Positions 8,603 through 16,115 of a stretch of 33,209 bases of DNA are shown one piece after another. The stretch lies in the NCBI GenBank assembly GCA_034717495.1, contig JAYELL010000064.1, positions 2,473-35,681 on the forward strand, read 5' to 3'. Positions within the stretch are counted from its first letter, which is position 1. The number at the start of each line of letters is the position of its first letter. The notes beneath the pieces were generated by a model that saw nothing but the letters and a program-made list of their open reading frames with translations, did not search any database and was not told the DNA's origin. Source of the stretch: Chloroflexota bacterium (GTDB lineage Bacteria > Chloroflexota > Anaerolineae > JAAEKA01). Both the position numbers and the translations under genes were made by a program.

Positions 8603-9012
8603 ATGGACTTCGGAAGGCCTGACTTGGCCGATTATGCGCAGCTCAGGTATACCCTGTTCGACCAGTTTGAGCAAGCGGAGCAGCAGACACAAATCGATTT
8701 GCTGCTCGTTGGCGTGACGGAGAACACCCATGAACTTCTCGTGCAGGCAGGGTGGATTTGGCGGACTGGTTCGGGTTTGAGGCCACTCGCACAACCGGGG
8801 AAAGCAGTCGTGTCAAGGACCTTGTGGATATCTTGCTGATCGTCGAGTCGGAGTCGATATCGGCAGAGACGTTGTGGAGAGCCCTGGAGGCAACTTTTGG
8901 GGCGCGAAAGACGCACGGGCTGCCGGAAGGAGTCCAGCCCCATCAATGTTGGTTCGCCGCCCTACCGGGCGATGGCGGCTTGCGATGCGGTGTGTTTATC
9001 CTTGCTCTCTAA
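8603..9012 (+). pseudogene. Decayed AbiEii/AbiGii-type nucleotidyltransferase toxin remnant
   Basis: Two overlapping plus-strand frames remain. The first (8603-8839, 78 codons) has an excellent ribosome site (AAGGAGG before ATG) but no recognisable domain. The second (8752-9012) contains SRVKDLVDILLI, then ISAETLWRALEATFGARKTHGLPEG split by no stop, which matches the C-terminal end of AbiEii-type nucleotidyltransferases (the conserved K-D-L-x-D and the T-F-x-x-R-x-T-H-x-L-P tail). The N-terminal catalytic GS-x-D part is missing. No AbiEi antitoxin gene is present. I read it as a toxin-antitoxin remnant; the first frame may belong to a different broken gene. Confidence 0.5.
8956..8979 (-). terminator. 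GC-rich hairpin downstream of the TIM-barrel gene
   Basis: GCCGCC and GGCGGC (8956-8961 and 8974-8979) can pair, and an alternative inner stem CGCCC/GGGCG (8958-8962 and 8967-8971) competes with it. It starts 17 nt past the stop of the isomerase-like gene on the minus strand. There is no T-run, so it would be an atypical terminator or a 3'-end stabiliser. Confidence 0.35.
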
Positions 9013-9802
9013 CTGACAGCAAAAACTCCAGGCTGCTGCGGGTTCCCTGCAGGAAGTCGCCTGCCCCCTCGAATTCGCTGCAAACCGCTCCCCGGTAGCC
9101 GGCCTCAACCAATGTATCCAGCCACAGAGTCAAAGGCAATTCACCTTGACCAGCCGGTACGAACTCAAAATTGCCGTCTTGCCAGATGCCATCTTTGATA
9201 TGCACATTGACGACGTGAGGCAGCATCGCCTCGAAGTCTGCCTGTGCCTGTACCAGGCTGTGACCTGCCCAGCAGAAATTACCCGTATCCAGAGTCAGGC
9301 CCACGTTGTCTGCGCCAATGTCATTGACCAACCGAGCCAGCAGCGGACCATCGTAGAGCAATCGGCCGTGGTTCTCGATGGCCAGGCTAACACCCAACGG
9401 CTCGGCCAGGCGGGCAGCTTGCTGGAAGCCGGCTATTTGCGTGGACCAGGATGCCGCTAGCGTCAGGCCCGGTTTGAGATCGCCAGGAAAAGCCCGTACA
9501 ATGTTCACACCCAGGTTCGAAGCCAGGCGACAGGCTTCCAGTAGCCGCTCTACCTCGTGCGGTAGTGCGGTCAGGTTTTCCTGGGCGAAGTCGTTGTATC
9601 CACTGATCCCGCTGATCCACACGCCGGCTGCCTCAGCCCAAGCACGCATTTTAGCGGCAGACCGCTCGTCCCATGCCAGGTCGTGATGTTGCTCCGTCCG
9701 GTAGTTGATTTCCAGGCACTCGCCGCCCATGGCTCGTACCTGGTCGAACACCTGGGGTAGTGGTGTGCCACTCCAGCCCAGACTCACAGCACCTATTCTC
9801 AT
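8996..9802 (-). CDS. Sugar phosphate isomerase/epimerase-like TIM-barrel protein (AP_endonuc_2)
   Basis: A 268-aa protein of the xylose-isomerase-like TIM-barrel superfamily. Start ATG 9802 is supported by AGAGGA just upstream; an in-frame extension to 9850 lacks one. Putative divalent-metal ligands are in the expected strands: Glu143 (LAIENHG), Asp172 (LTLDTGNF), His201 (VNVHIKDG) and Glu243 (CSEFEG). Related proteins include inosose dehydratase, hydroxypyruvate isomerase, ketose 3-epimerases and 3-keto-glycoside-processing enzymes. It is last of three minus-strand genes after a Gfo/Idh dehydrogenase and a DegT aminotransferase, a pairing that suggests work on keto-sugars or keto-cyclitols. 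The precise reaction cannot be assigned. Confidence 0.88.
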   Translation of the reverse strand: MRIGAVSLGWSGTPLPQVFDQVRAMGGECLEINYRTEQHHDLAWDERSAAKMRAWAEAAGVWISGISGYNDFAQENLTALPHEVERLLEACRLASNLGVNIVRAFPGDLKPGLTLAASWSTQIAGFQQAARLAEPLGVSLAIENHGRLLYDGPLLARLVNDIGADNVGLTLDTGNFCWAGHSLVQAQADFEAMLPHVVNVHIKDGIWQDGNFEFVPAGQGELPLTLWLDTLVEAGYRGAVCSEFEGAGDFLQGTRSSLEFLLSVREQG

Positions 9803-9946
9803 CTGGTCCTCTATTACAGCTTCCATGCGACTGGTTCTCCCATCAAGCATTGGCTCACAGATGCATACAGATTGGATTGATAGCGGTCAGTCTTTTCTAT
9901 AACAGTGCCAGCGACCTGTCTGCAACAGGCGGCCCACCTGTGGCGA

Positions 9947-11179
9947 CTAACCCCAAGCCTGTTGGATTTTGGTCATCGCCTCTACAATACTGTCCATGTC
10001 AGACCGGCTACCCAGCAAAGCGTACTGGAAAAGCCAGATCGTGTGCTGGGAAGCATACTCGGCATTTGGACAGGCCGGCAGTATGGGCAGTCCCGCATCA
10101 TCCACAGTCCAGGATGCATCGTCAGCGGGCCCTCTTTCTGCCAGGGCCCGGCGAATGGCAGGCGAGTGATTCAGCGGCACGTAGCCGGGGCTGCAAGGTT
10201 CGATGCCTTCAGCCCGCAGCGCTGCGATGAATTCATCCCGACCTCGCCCGCCGAAGGCTGCCGGGTCGTAGCACATGATGAACAGATGGCGAGCGTGCCG
10301 GGTGACTCGCGGATTGGCCGGCAGTGGCTCAATGCCTGGCACCTGGGACAACGACTGAGACAGGTAGTGAGCGCTGGTTTCACGCCGATCCGCCTGCTCA
10401 GGCAAGCGCTCGATTTGGGCTAGCAACACGGCTCCCTGCCACTCGGTCATACGCAGATTCCAGCCTAACCGCTCGTGCTGATACCAGAGACCACCTTTCA
10501 CCCGGCCCACGTTGTGCAGCGACCAGCATAGATCGGCCAGTTCCTCATCGTTGGTGATGACGATCCCTCCTTCGCCGGCTGTGATGTTCTTGCTGGATTG
10601 GAAGCTGAACGCGCCTAGATCGCCAATGGCGCCGACCCGTTGCCCGCGCCACTCAGCGCCCCAGGCTTGACAAGCGTCCTCAAGCACCTGTAACCCGTGG
10701 CGCCGGGCGATGACCAGTAGTGCATCCATGTCGGCCGGCTGCCCGCCTAGGTGTACCGGCAGAATGGCTTTGGTGCGCTCGCTAACGGCTTTCGCTACCT
10801 GAGCCGGGTCCAGATTATATGTGTCGAGATCGATGTCGACCAACACGGGCGTAGCGCCGGCCAGCAGCACAGCGCTGACCGTGGCAATGAAGGTGTAAGG
10901 TGTCGTGATAATCTCATCGCCGGGGCCAACGCCCAGAGCCCGCAACGCCATCTCCAGTCCCAAGGTGCCGTTGGGAACACAGACCCCAAAACGGGCACCC
11001 TGGAACTCGGCAAAACGTTGCTCGAACTCGTGAACCTTGTTGCCGGCCAGTACGCCCCACTGCCCGGACTGCAGTACATCTCGCAGGTGGCGCTCCTCGC
11101 GTTCGTCGAACACAGGCCAGGCCGGGAAGGGCTCGCCGCGCACGGGGTTGCCACCGTCGATAGCTAAGTGGTTTGACAT
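9947..11179 (-). CDS. DegT/DnrJ/EryC1/StrS-family PLP aminotransferase
   Basis: A 410-aa sugar or cyclitol aminotransferase of the secondary-metabolite DegT family. ATG 11179 is supported by AAGGAAA 7 nt upstream; a longer frame to 11284 reads through low-quality sequence. The PLP-binding Lys197 is intact in FSFQSSKNITAGEGG, with Asp168 (LEDACQAWGAEW) to pair with the pyridine nitrogen, and the TTPYTFIATVSAVLLAGATPV stretch splits around the cofactor phosphate site. Such enzymes convert a keto group on a sugar nucleotide, sugar phosphate or cyclitol to an amine, usually using Glu or Gln. The Gfo/Idh dehydrogenase 175 nt upstream could supply the keto substrate, as in kanosamine (NtdC/NtdA) or aminocyclitol routes. 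The reverse, catabolic direction is also possible. Confidence 0.92.
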   Translation of the reverse strand: MSNHLAIDGGNPVRGEPFPAWPVFDEREERHLRDVLQSGQWGVLAGNKVHEFEQRFAEFQGARFGVCVPNGTLGLEMALRALGVGPGDEIITTPYTFIATVSAVLLAGATPVLVDIDLDTYNLDPAQVAKAVSERTKAILPVHLGGQPADMDALLVIARRHGLQVLEDACQAWGAEWRGQRVGAIGDLGAFSFQSSKNITAGEGGIVITNDEELADLCWSLHNVGRVKGGLWYQHERLGWNLRMTEWQGAVLLAQIERLPEQADRRETSAHYLSQSLSQVPGIEPLPANPRVTRHARHLFIMCYDPAAFGGRGRDEFIAALRAEGIEPCSPGYVPLNHSPAIRRALAERGPADDASWTVDDAGLPILPACPNAEYASQHTIWLFQYALLGSRSDMDSIVEAMTKIQQAWG

Positions 11180-11354
11180 AAGTGTTTCCTTTTTGCGAAT
11201 CTCAGTAGATCCAAATTCTGAATCTTTCGTCTCTGCAGCAGGAAACCGGGCCACAGTCGCAAAGTCCGTGCGGGAGAGACTCATCCTGGTCTAGTGGTTC
11301 ATCAATTCCTGGTTTCCAGATCGGACGGTGAAAAACATGTTTGATCTACTGAAT

Positions 11355-12404
11355 CTACCGATCCACCAACTGAATTTCAAGGCCTGTCCTGGCCGACTCA
11401 TAGACGGCCAGAATGATTTCGATGGAGGCCCGGCCCTCAGCGCCGTCGATCATGGGAAGATGATCCTCTTGAATGGCCTGCACCATGTCGGCCAGTTGTC
11501 TGCGGTGCAGTTCAAAGCCAATACCGGTGGGATCGCCTGCTCCACTCCCCTGGCTGCCCTCCAGGTTCAGCATGGCTTCCTCTTCACCGGGAGCGGCATC
11601 GCTCAGTTTCCAGGTCACGATGCGACCTTCGTGCAGTACGATGGTACCGCGGTCGCCGTGCAGGGCTACCATGGCCGGCAGTCCCGGCCAACAACTGGTT
11701 GCTCCCTGGATGGTAGCCATCCCACCGCTGTCCAGCATCAGGACCGCGGCTCCTGTGTCCTCGGTTTCCATGCGATGCGCCAGCGTGTTGACGCGCCCGA
11801 AGACGGAGTTGACAGGACCGGCCAGCCACTGCATCAAGTCGATGGCGTGGATCGACTGGTTCATCAAGGCGCCGCCTCCATCCAGTTCCCAGGTACCGCG
11901 CCATCCGCCCATATCGTAATATTCCTGCGTGCGATACCACTTGACGCGGGCATCGGCCATGGTCAACCGGCCCAGGCGACCCGCCTCGACGGCCTTTTTG
12001 GCCTCCTGCGACCCGGCCATGCAGCGATAGGGAAAGATGCAGGTGGTCTTGACGCCGGCAGCACGGGCCGCAGCCAGAATCTGATCGACTCGTTCCAGCG
12101 TGACGTCCAGCGGTTTCTCGATGACCAGGTGCTTGCCGGCCTCAGCAGCAGCCACCGCCTGTTCAGCGTGGGCGCCGGTGGGCGTACAGATACACACTAC
12201 ATCGGCGTCGGGATGCACCGCCGCTTCCAGGTAGTCGGGTATCCAGAGGGCATCGTTGGCCGTGGCCAGAGCCTGGCCCCTGGCTGGGTTTGTGCTGCCT
12301 ACCACCGTAAGCCGCGCACCCGGGATGGCAGCGATAGCCTGGGCGTGGACGTGGCCGATGTTGCCGGCTCCTATGACTGCGAAACGCAGGTTTTCCTCTG
12401 CCAC
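11355..12404 (-). CDS. Gfo/Idh/MocA-family NAD(P)-dependent oxidoreductase
   Basis: A 349-aa dehydrogenase of typical length. It has a Rossmann GAGNIG at 12-17, the family-defining EKP at 96-98 (VIEKPLDVT), and the catalytic C-terminal motif GGGALMNQSIHAIDLMQWL with His186 and Asp189. The start is GTG 12404, with AAGGAGA 6 nt upstream. Members oxidise or reduce a hydroxyl on sugars or inositols. It is the first gene of the group with the DegT aminotransferase and TIM-barrel protein, behind a promoter at 12511-12538. The C-terminal half lacks the Lys/Asp pattern I would need to separate inositol dehydrogenase from glucose-fructose oxidoreductase types, so substrate is left open. Confidence 0.92.
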   Translation of the reverse strand: MAEENLRFAVIGAGNIGHVHAQAIAAIPGARLTVVGSTNPARGQALATANDALWIPDYLEAAVHPDADVVCICTPTGAHAEQAVAAAEAGKHLVIEKPLDVTLERVDQILAAARAAGVKTTCIFPYRCMAGSQEAKKAVEAGRLGRLTMADARVKWYRTQEYYDMGGWRGTWELDGGGALMNQSIHAIDLMQWLAGPVNSVFGRVNTLAHRMETEDTGAAVLMLDSGGMATIQGATSCWPGLPAMVALHGDRGTIVLHEGRIVTWKLSDAAPGEEEAMLNLEGSQGSGAGDPTGIGFELHRRQLADMVQAIQEDHLPMIDGAEGRASIEIILAVYESARTGLEIQLVDR

Positions 12405-12510
12405 TGTTATTCTCCTTGGTTGACGGCGAGTGCTGCGCCCAATATGCTGGTGGCACTTATTGCCACTTCAGGCTGCGTCGCCTGCTCATCATTCGATTCT
12501 TTCTTTGGAT

Positions 12511-12538
12511 ATCATATATTCAGTTAGCTAGCTGTCCA
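12511..12538 (-). promoter_or_regulatory. Sigma-70-type promoter for the Gfo/Idh-DegT-isomerase operon
   Basis: Minus strand: -35 TGGACA (12533-12538, 5 of 6), 16-nt spacer, -10 TATGAT (12511-12516, 5 of 6), giving a leader of about 100 nt to the GTG. The spacer contains the palindrome AGCTAGCT, a possible regulator contact. The plus-strand TTTGGATAT just downstream of the -10 resembles half of the operon A operator. Confidence 0.5.
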
Positions 12539-12680
12539 AATTCCGGGCTGCAGCACGGCAGGATATCTACCCGATAAGTTGGACTCGCTGGTAATGTGAG
12601 AACTTGACCTCCTCAGAGAGATGGTACATGATTAGAATGTGGAGCGCCCTTGCCCCGACTAAAGCCACCGAGGAGGCAAC

Positions 12681-13718
12681 ATGAACGAGATACGTATCGA
12701 CCATAACATCCTGGTCTCAGCCATCGCAGAGCGGCTGGCCCGTGTGAGCATGCCCGATCCGGTGCGAGCAATTGAGGCCAAGGTGATGACCGAAGCAGAC
12801 TTGCTGGGCGTTCCCTCTCATGGCGTGCGCATGTTGCCAGGGCTGGTCCAGGCTATTGAAAACGGCCATGTCAACCCGGAACCCCGGCTGGCCTTGGTTC
12901 GCGATCACGCTGCCATTTGCACCGTGGACGGCGACCGGGGCCCAGGTCGCTACATCTCGGTCCAGGCCATGAACCTGGCTGTCGAGCGAGCCAAACGCTT
13001 CGGCGTCGGCACTTGTGTGGCTGCCAATACCAGCCATTGGGGTCGGGCCCATGCCTACGCCTACCGGGCCGCCCAACAGGGTATGATCGGCATCTGTACG
13101 ACCAACGCCATATCCAGCATGTTGTCCTGGGACAGCGATCGCTCGCTCCTGGGCAACAACCCTCTGGCCATCGGCGTACCCAGAGGGGCAGACCGGCCGC
13201 CGGTGGTCCTGGATATCGCCATGAGCCAGGCAGCCATCGGCAAGATCGCCACCTACCGCCGGGAGGGCCGGCCGGTGCCCATGGGTTGGGGCCTGAATGC
13301 AACTGGCCAACCGACAAACAACCCGGCAGCCATCCTGGATGCCGGCAAGTTCCTGCCCTTTGGCGACCACAAGGGCGCCGGCTTATCCTTCATGCTGGAG
13401 TTGCTGACCGGCGCCCTGGCCGGAGGCTTGCTCTGCTTCGAGTTTGGAGGCGCCGCAACGGGCTATCTGGACGTCGGCTCCAGCAAGCTGTTCCTGGCCC
13501 TGGACCTGGCGGCTTTCATCGAACCAACCATCTTTTTCCAACGTGTCGAAGATATGATCGATTTCATCCACACAGCCGAACCGGAGCGGCATCATCTCTA
13601 TCCGGGTCAACGGGGCTGGCAAGCGCGGGCCGAGAACCTGGTCAAGGGTGTGCCCCTGCACCCCGATATCGTGGCCGAGTTGACCGCTGCCGGCGTGGTG
13701 TTACCAATCACACAATGA
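12681..13718 (+). CDS. Ldh-family (malate/L-lactate type) NAD(P)-dependent oxidoreductase
   Basis: A 345-aa member of the Ldh_2 family (malate/L-sulfolactate/2,3-diketogulonate-type dehydrogenases), unrelated to Rossmann lactate dehydrogenases. The catalytic His47 lies in VPSHGVRML, the cofactor region has ANTSHWGRAHAYAY, and the late GDHKGAGLSFMLELL loop is typical. A GAGGAGG ribosome site precedes the ATG by 5 nt. It is transcribed divergently from the Gfo/Idh gene across a 276-nt intergenic region. These enzymes reduce or oxidise 2-oxo/2-hydroxy acids such as 2,3-diketo-L-gulonate, ureidoglycolate or sulfolactate. With three sugar modules around it, a sugar-acid substrate is a fair guess. 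Only 33 nt separate it from the convergent UroD-like gene. Confidence 0.9.
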   Translation: MNEIRIDHNILVSAIAERLARVSMPDPVRAIEAKVMTEADLLGVPSHGVRMLPGLVQAIENGHVNPEPRLALVRDHAAICTVDGDRGPGRYISVQAMNLAVERAKRFGVGTCVAANTSHWGRAHAYAYRAAQQGMIGICTTNAISSMLSWDSDRSLLGNNPLAIGVPRGADRPPVVLDIAMSQAAIGKIATYRREGRPVPMGWGLNATGQPTNNPAAILDAGKFLPFGDHKGAGLSFMLELLTGALAGGLLCFEFGGAATGYLDVGSSKLFLALDLAAFIEPTIFFQRVEDMIDFIHTAEPERHHLYPGQRGWQARAENLVKGVPLHPDIVAELTAAGVVLPITQ

Positions 13719-13751
13719 GCAGTACGCAGCGCGCATGCTTCCTGGTCCACC

Positions 13752-14900
13752 CTAATATCGCCCATACCGTTCCGCCGCCTGGCACATGGCTTGCAGATTG
13801 GCGAAGGGCGTGCCCATGTTGATGCTGCCGGCCGTAGTCAGCACCAGGCCGCCCCCCTCGCCGATCAGCTCGATGCTTTGACGCGAGCCCTCCAGAACTT
13901 GCTCTGGCGTGCCGTCTTTCAGCAACAGAGGCGGCACGCAGCCGTAGATGATGGCCTCGGGCAGTTTGCAGCGGATCAGCAGCGGGTCGACCTCGGGGTC
14001 AGGGTTGATGCCGTTGATGCCCAGGTCCAGCAGGAAATTCAGCAGGTGCCCGACTCTGGCGTCGTTGTGATAGAAACGATCGTCCGTCGGGCTGGGCGCC
14101 AACTCGGTGTAGATCTTCTCATAAACCGGCAGGAAGAAGCGCTGAAAGTGTGCCGGGGAGACCAGGCCAGCGATGTCATCGAAAAGGCTGACGCCGGTGG
14201 CCGGCCCGCCGGTCAGGCGGCGTACCGTGCGCGAGTAGTCTACCGTCACCTGGCCGATCAGTTCCAGCAACGCCAGCATCAGGTCCGGCTCGTCGTACAA
14301 GTAGAGCATGAAATCGCCGACGCCGCACAGGAAGTTCAGGATGGTACCCGGTCCGTGTACGGCAGTAACGTCATGCAGGATGCGCCAGCGATAGGGCCGG
14401 TCCAGATCGCGGTAGCACTGGACAAACCAGGGCACCAGTCCGGCCTGGGCCAGGTCCAGCCCTTCCATACGCTCAATCAGGGGCGGGATATCCTCGGGAC
14501 ATCGAATAATGTGACCCAGCCAGGGCGTGGAATCCTGCGGATAGTGAATGGGGTTGCCATACACCGAGCCGTGCAGCAGGGAGGAAGAGTCCACCTTGGG
14601 TACAAGGCGGAAGCCGATCTCAGCCAGCAGGCGCTCAGCGCAGGCCTCCCGCACCTGTTGCTGGAAGGGGAAGTCCTGGATGTAGCGCTGGTAGGACACG
14701 CCCATGAAGTCGATGATCCAGTCCTCGCCCAGTTCGACCAGCACGGGCACCCGGGTGCGATCGCTGGTAAAGGCGGGAAAGACCGGCTGATCCTCCAGAT
14801 TGTCGCCCTGAACTGCTGCATCGCCGTACAGGCAGCGATCGTTCTCGGCCCAAAAGTCCTGCCACCAGCTCAAGGGTAGAAGCTTGCCGGCCTCAGTCAC
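13752..14900 (-). CDS. Uroporphyrinogen decarboxylase-fold protein, zinc cysteines absent
   Basis: A 382-aa URO-D superfamily protein. The frame continues upstream to 15152, but that part only overlaps the cupin gene in another frame; GTG 14900 overlaps the cupin stop (GTGACTGA) and is the coupled start I favour. The C-terminal half shows the URO-D/MtaA layout: FYHNDARVGHLLNFLLDLGINGINP near 277-300 and GGGLVLTTAGSINMGTPFANLQAM near 349-372. In corrinoid methyltransferases of this fold (MtaA, CmuA) zinc is held by His-x-Cys and a later Cys; here they read His278-Asn-Asp280 and Ala-Gly-Ser, so that zinc site is not conserved. Not haem synthesis by context: it ends an operon with a sugar importer, two amidohydrolases and a cupin. 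Function unknown. Confidence 0.85.
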   Translation of the reverse strand: MTEAGKLLPLSWWQDFWAENDRCLYGDAAVQGDNLEDQPVFPAFTSDRTRVPVLVELGEDWIIDFMGVSYQRYIQDFPFQQQVREACAERLLAEIGFRLVPKVDSSSLLHGSVYGNPIHYPQDSTPWLGHIIRCPEDIPPLIERMEGLDLAQAGLVPWFVQCYRDLDRPYRWRILHDVTAVHGPGTILNFLCGVGDFMLYLYDEPDLMLALLELIGQVTVDYSRTVRRLTGGPATGVSLFDDIAGLVSPAHFQRFFLPVYEKIYTELAPSPTDDRFYHNDARVGHLLNFLLDLGINGINPDPEVDPLLIRCKLPEAIIYGCVPPLLLKDGTPEQVLEGSRQSIELIGEGGGLVLTTAGSINMGTPFANLQAMCQAAERYGRY

Positions 14901-15270
14901 CTGACTCACTCCCCACCTGCGCTTCCTCGGGCAGCAAATACTTGTTGATGTAGACGTATTCGATGTGCTCGCCCGGCGCGACCAAAACATCGTGCTCGGT
15001 GTTGGGCGGGATGTGCAGGATGCAGGGGGCCTCGATGTGAATCCGTTCATCGCCCCGTAACAGGGTTCCCTGGCCCCGGACGACCACGAAGACCTGGTGC
15101 CACTCGCTGTGATTGCCCAGGCCGTTGCGACCCGGTCCCTCCACGATGTCATAGCCTACCAGCAAGGCGGGGACGATACCTTTGGGCAGGATATCGCGAC
15201 AGGTCTGGTTCTGTGAGCCAGGATCGCTGTAGGTTGGGATGTCGTCAAAGCTCTTGAGATAGGCTGTCAA
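14893..15270 (-). CDS. Small single-domain cupin protein
   Basis: A 125-aa cupin. The conserved barrel has the first motif around GNHSEWHQVFVVVRGQG (residues 52-68), with His54 and His58 as likely metal ligands, and the second motif around CILHIPPNTEHDVL (83-96), with His93. The usual motif-1 Glu appears as Gln59. The start is TTG 15270 with GAGGT just upstream, since no ATG fits. The stop overlaps the URO-D-like start by 8 nt, so the two are coupled. Stand-alone cupins of this size act as sugar isomerases, dioxygenase-like enzymes or ligand sensors; no substrate can be read. It lies 101 nt downstream of the amidohydrolase gene in the same direction. Confidence 0.85.
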   Translation of the reverse strand: MTAYLKSFDDIPTYSDPGSQNQTCRDILPKGIVPALLVGYDIVEGPGRNGLGNHSEWHQVFVVVRGQGTLLRGDERIHIEAPCILHIPPNTEHDVLVAPGEHIEYVYINKYLLPEEAQVGSESGD

Positions 15271-15371
15271 AGGACCTCAATTCATCAGGCAATTGGCATC
15301 ATGTTGAGGTGACAGATAATCGGTTCTCTCTTCAATACTGGACGTTTTCCAAGAGTTCACGCCCACGCGTA

Positions 15372-16115
15372 TTAGTCAAGTCTGAAGAGACGGCGGGCGT
15401 TCTCTCCCATGACCAGAGCGTACTCTTCACTCGACAGGCCGGCATCTTCAACAGTGCCCAGCATGTGAGCCGCCTCGAACAGGGTTGCATCGGTGCCGAA
15501 CAGCACCCGCTTCGGGCCCACAGCGTCGATGGCTGCTCTGATCTTCTCAGGGTCGGTCCAGGTGCTGCAGATCTCCAGGTAAAGGTTGGTCGATTCCTGG
15601 GCGACCCGTACACCTTCCCACCATGCATTGCCGCCCATGTGGGCCAGGATGATAGGTAGGTCCGGGTACGCTTGCGCGGCTGGCAACACGTTCCACGGTG
15701 ACTCCAGGGGCGACCCAAAAGTATGGATCAGCACCGGCAAGCCGTATTCGGCCATAGCGCCGGTAAGCGCCAGGCTCTGGGGCGTGTCGTAGCGATGCTG
15801 GGCCAGCAGCGGGTGTACCTTGATGCCCAAGAACTGCGGGTAGCCTTCTGCTCCCAGGTAGCGCCTCATTTCGGCAATCGACTCTTCCACATAGTTGGAG
15901 TTGACAACCACGTAGCCCAACAGCTGGGGGTAGGGCTCGATGGCCTCCGCCATCCTGCGGTTTCCCTCGCAGAAGTCGTAGGCGATGGCCAGACTGGAGG
16001 AGAGGATGGTAACGTCGATACCTTGTGCCTGCATGTAGGCCACAATGTCTTCAACCGACAACTGTGCGATGGGAAAGTACCAATTGCCCCAGTGGGCGTG
16101 GGCATCAACGATCAT
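15372..16115 (-). CDS. Amidohydrolase-fold metal-dependent hydrolase (Amidohydro_2)
   Basis: A 247-aa TIM-barrel amidohydrolase with an apparently complete metal site: HxH at His6/His8 (VDAHAHWG), LGIKVHP on the next strand, LIHTFG, ILAHMGG, and Asp in LFGTDAT. This set matches the ACMS-decarboxylase/lactonase type (Amidohydro_2), which act as hydrolases, lactonases or decarboxylases on small ring compounds, including sugar lactones. It overlaps the preceding gene by ATGA (4 nt). That neighbour is a degenerate version of the same fold, so the two may form a catalytic/non-catalytic pair. The position downstream of a sugar importer suggests an imported sugar-derived lactone, but this is inference. 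Confidence 0.9.
   Translation of the reverse strand: MIVDAHAHWGNWYFPIAQLSVEDIVAYMQAQGIDVTILSSSLAIAYDFCEGNRRMAEAIEPYPQLLGYVVVNSNYVEESIAEMRRYLGAEGYPQFLGIKVHPLLAQHRYDTPQSLALTGAMAEYGLPVLIHTFGSPLESPWNVLPAAQAYPDLPIILAHMGGNAWWEGVRVAQESTNLYLEICSTWTDPEKIRAAIDAVGPKRVLFGTDATLFEAAHMLGTVEDAGLSSEEYALVMGENARRLFRLD

Noticed and set aside
11328-12527. A 399-codon open frame on the plus strand
   Set aside because: It lies antisense to the Gfo/Idh gene, has no family features and no ribosome site; the minus-strand protein has complete catalytic motifs.
12917-13822. A 301-codon frame overlapping the Ldh gene on the same strand
   Set aside because: Composition is Arg/Gly/Pro-rich nonsense in another frame of a gene with clear motifs.
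14901-15152. N-terminal extension of the URO-D-like protein
   Set aside because: This part only reads the cupin gene in another frame, is Ser/Thr/Arg-rich, and a coupled GTG start exists at 14900.
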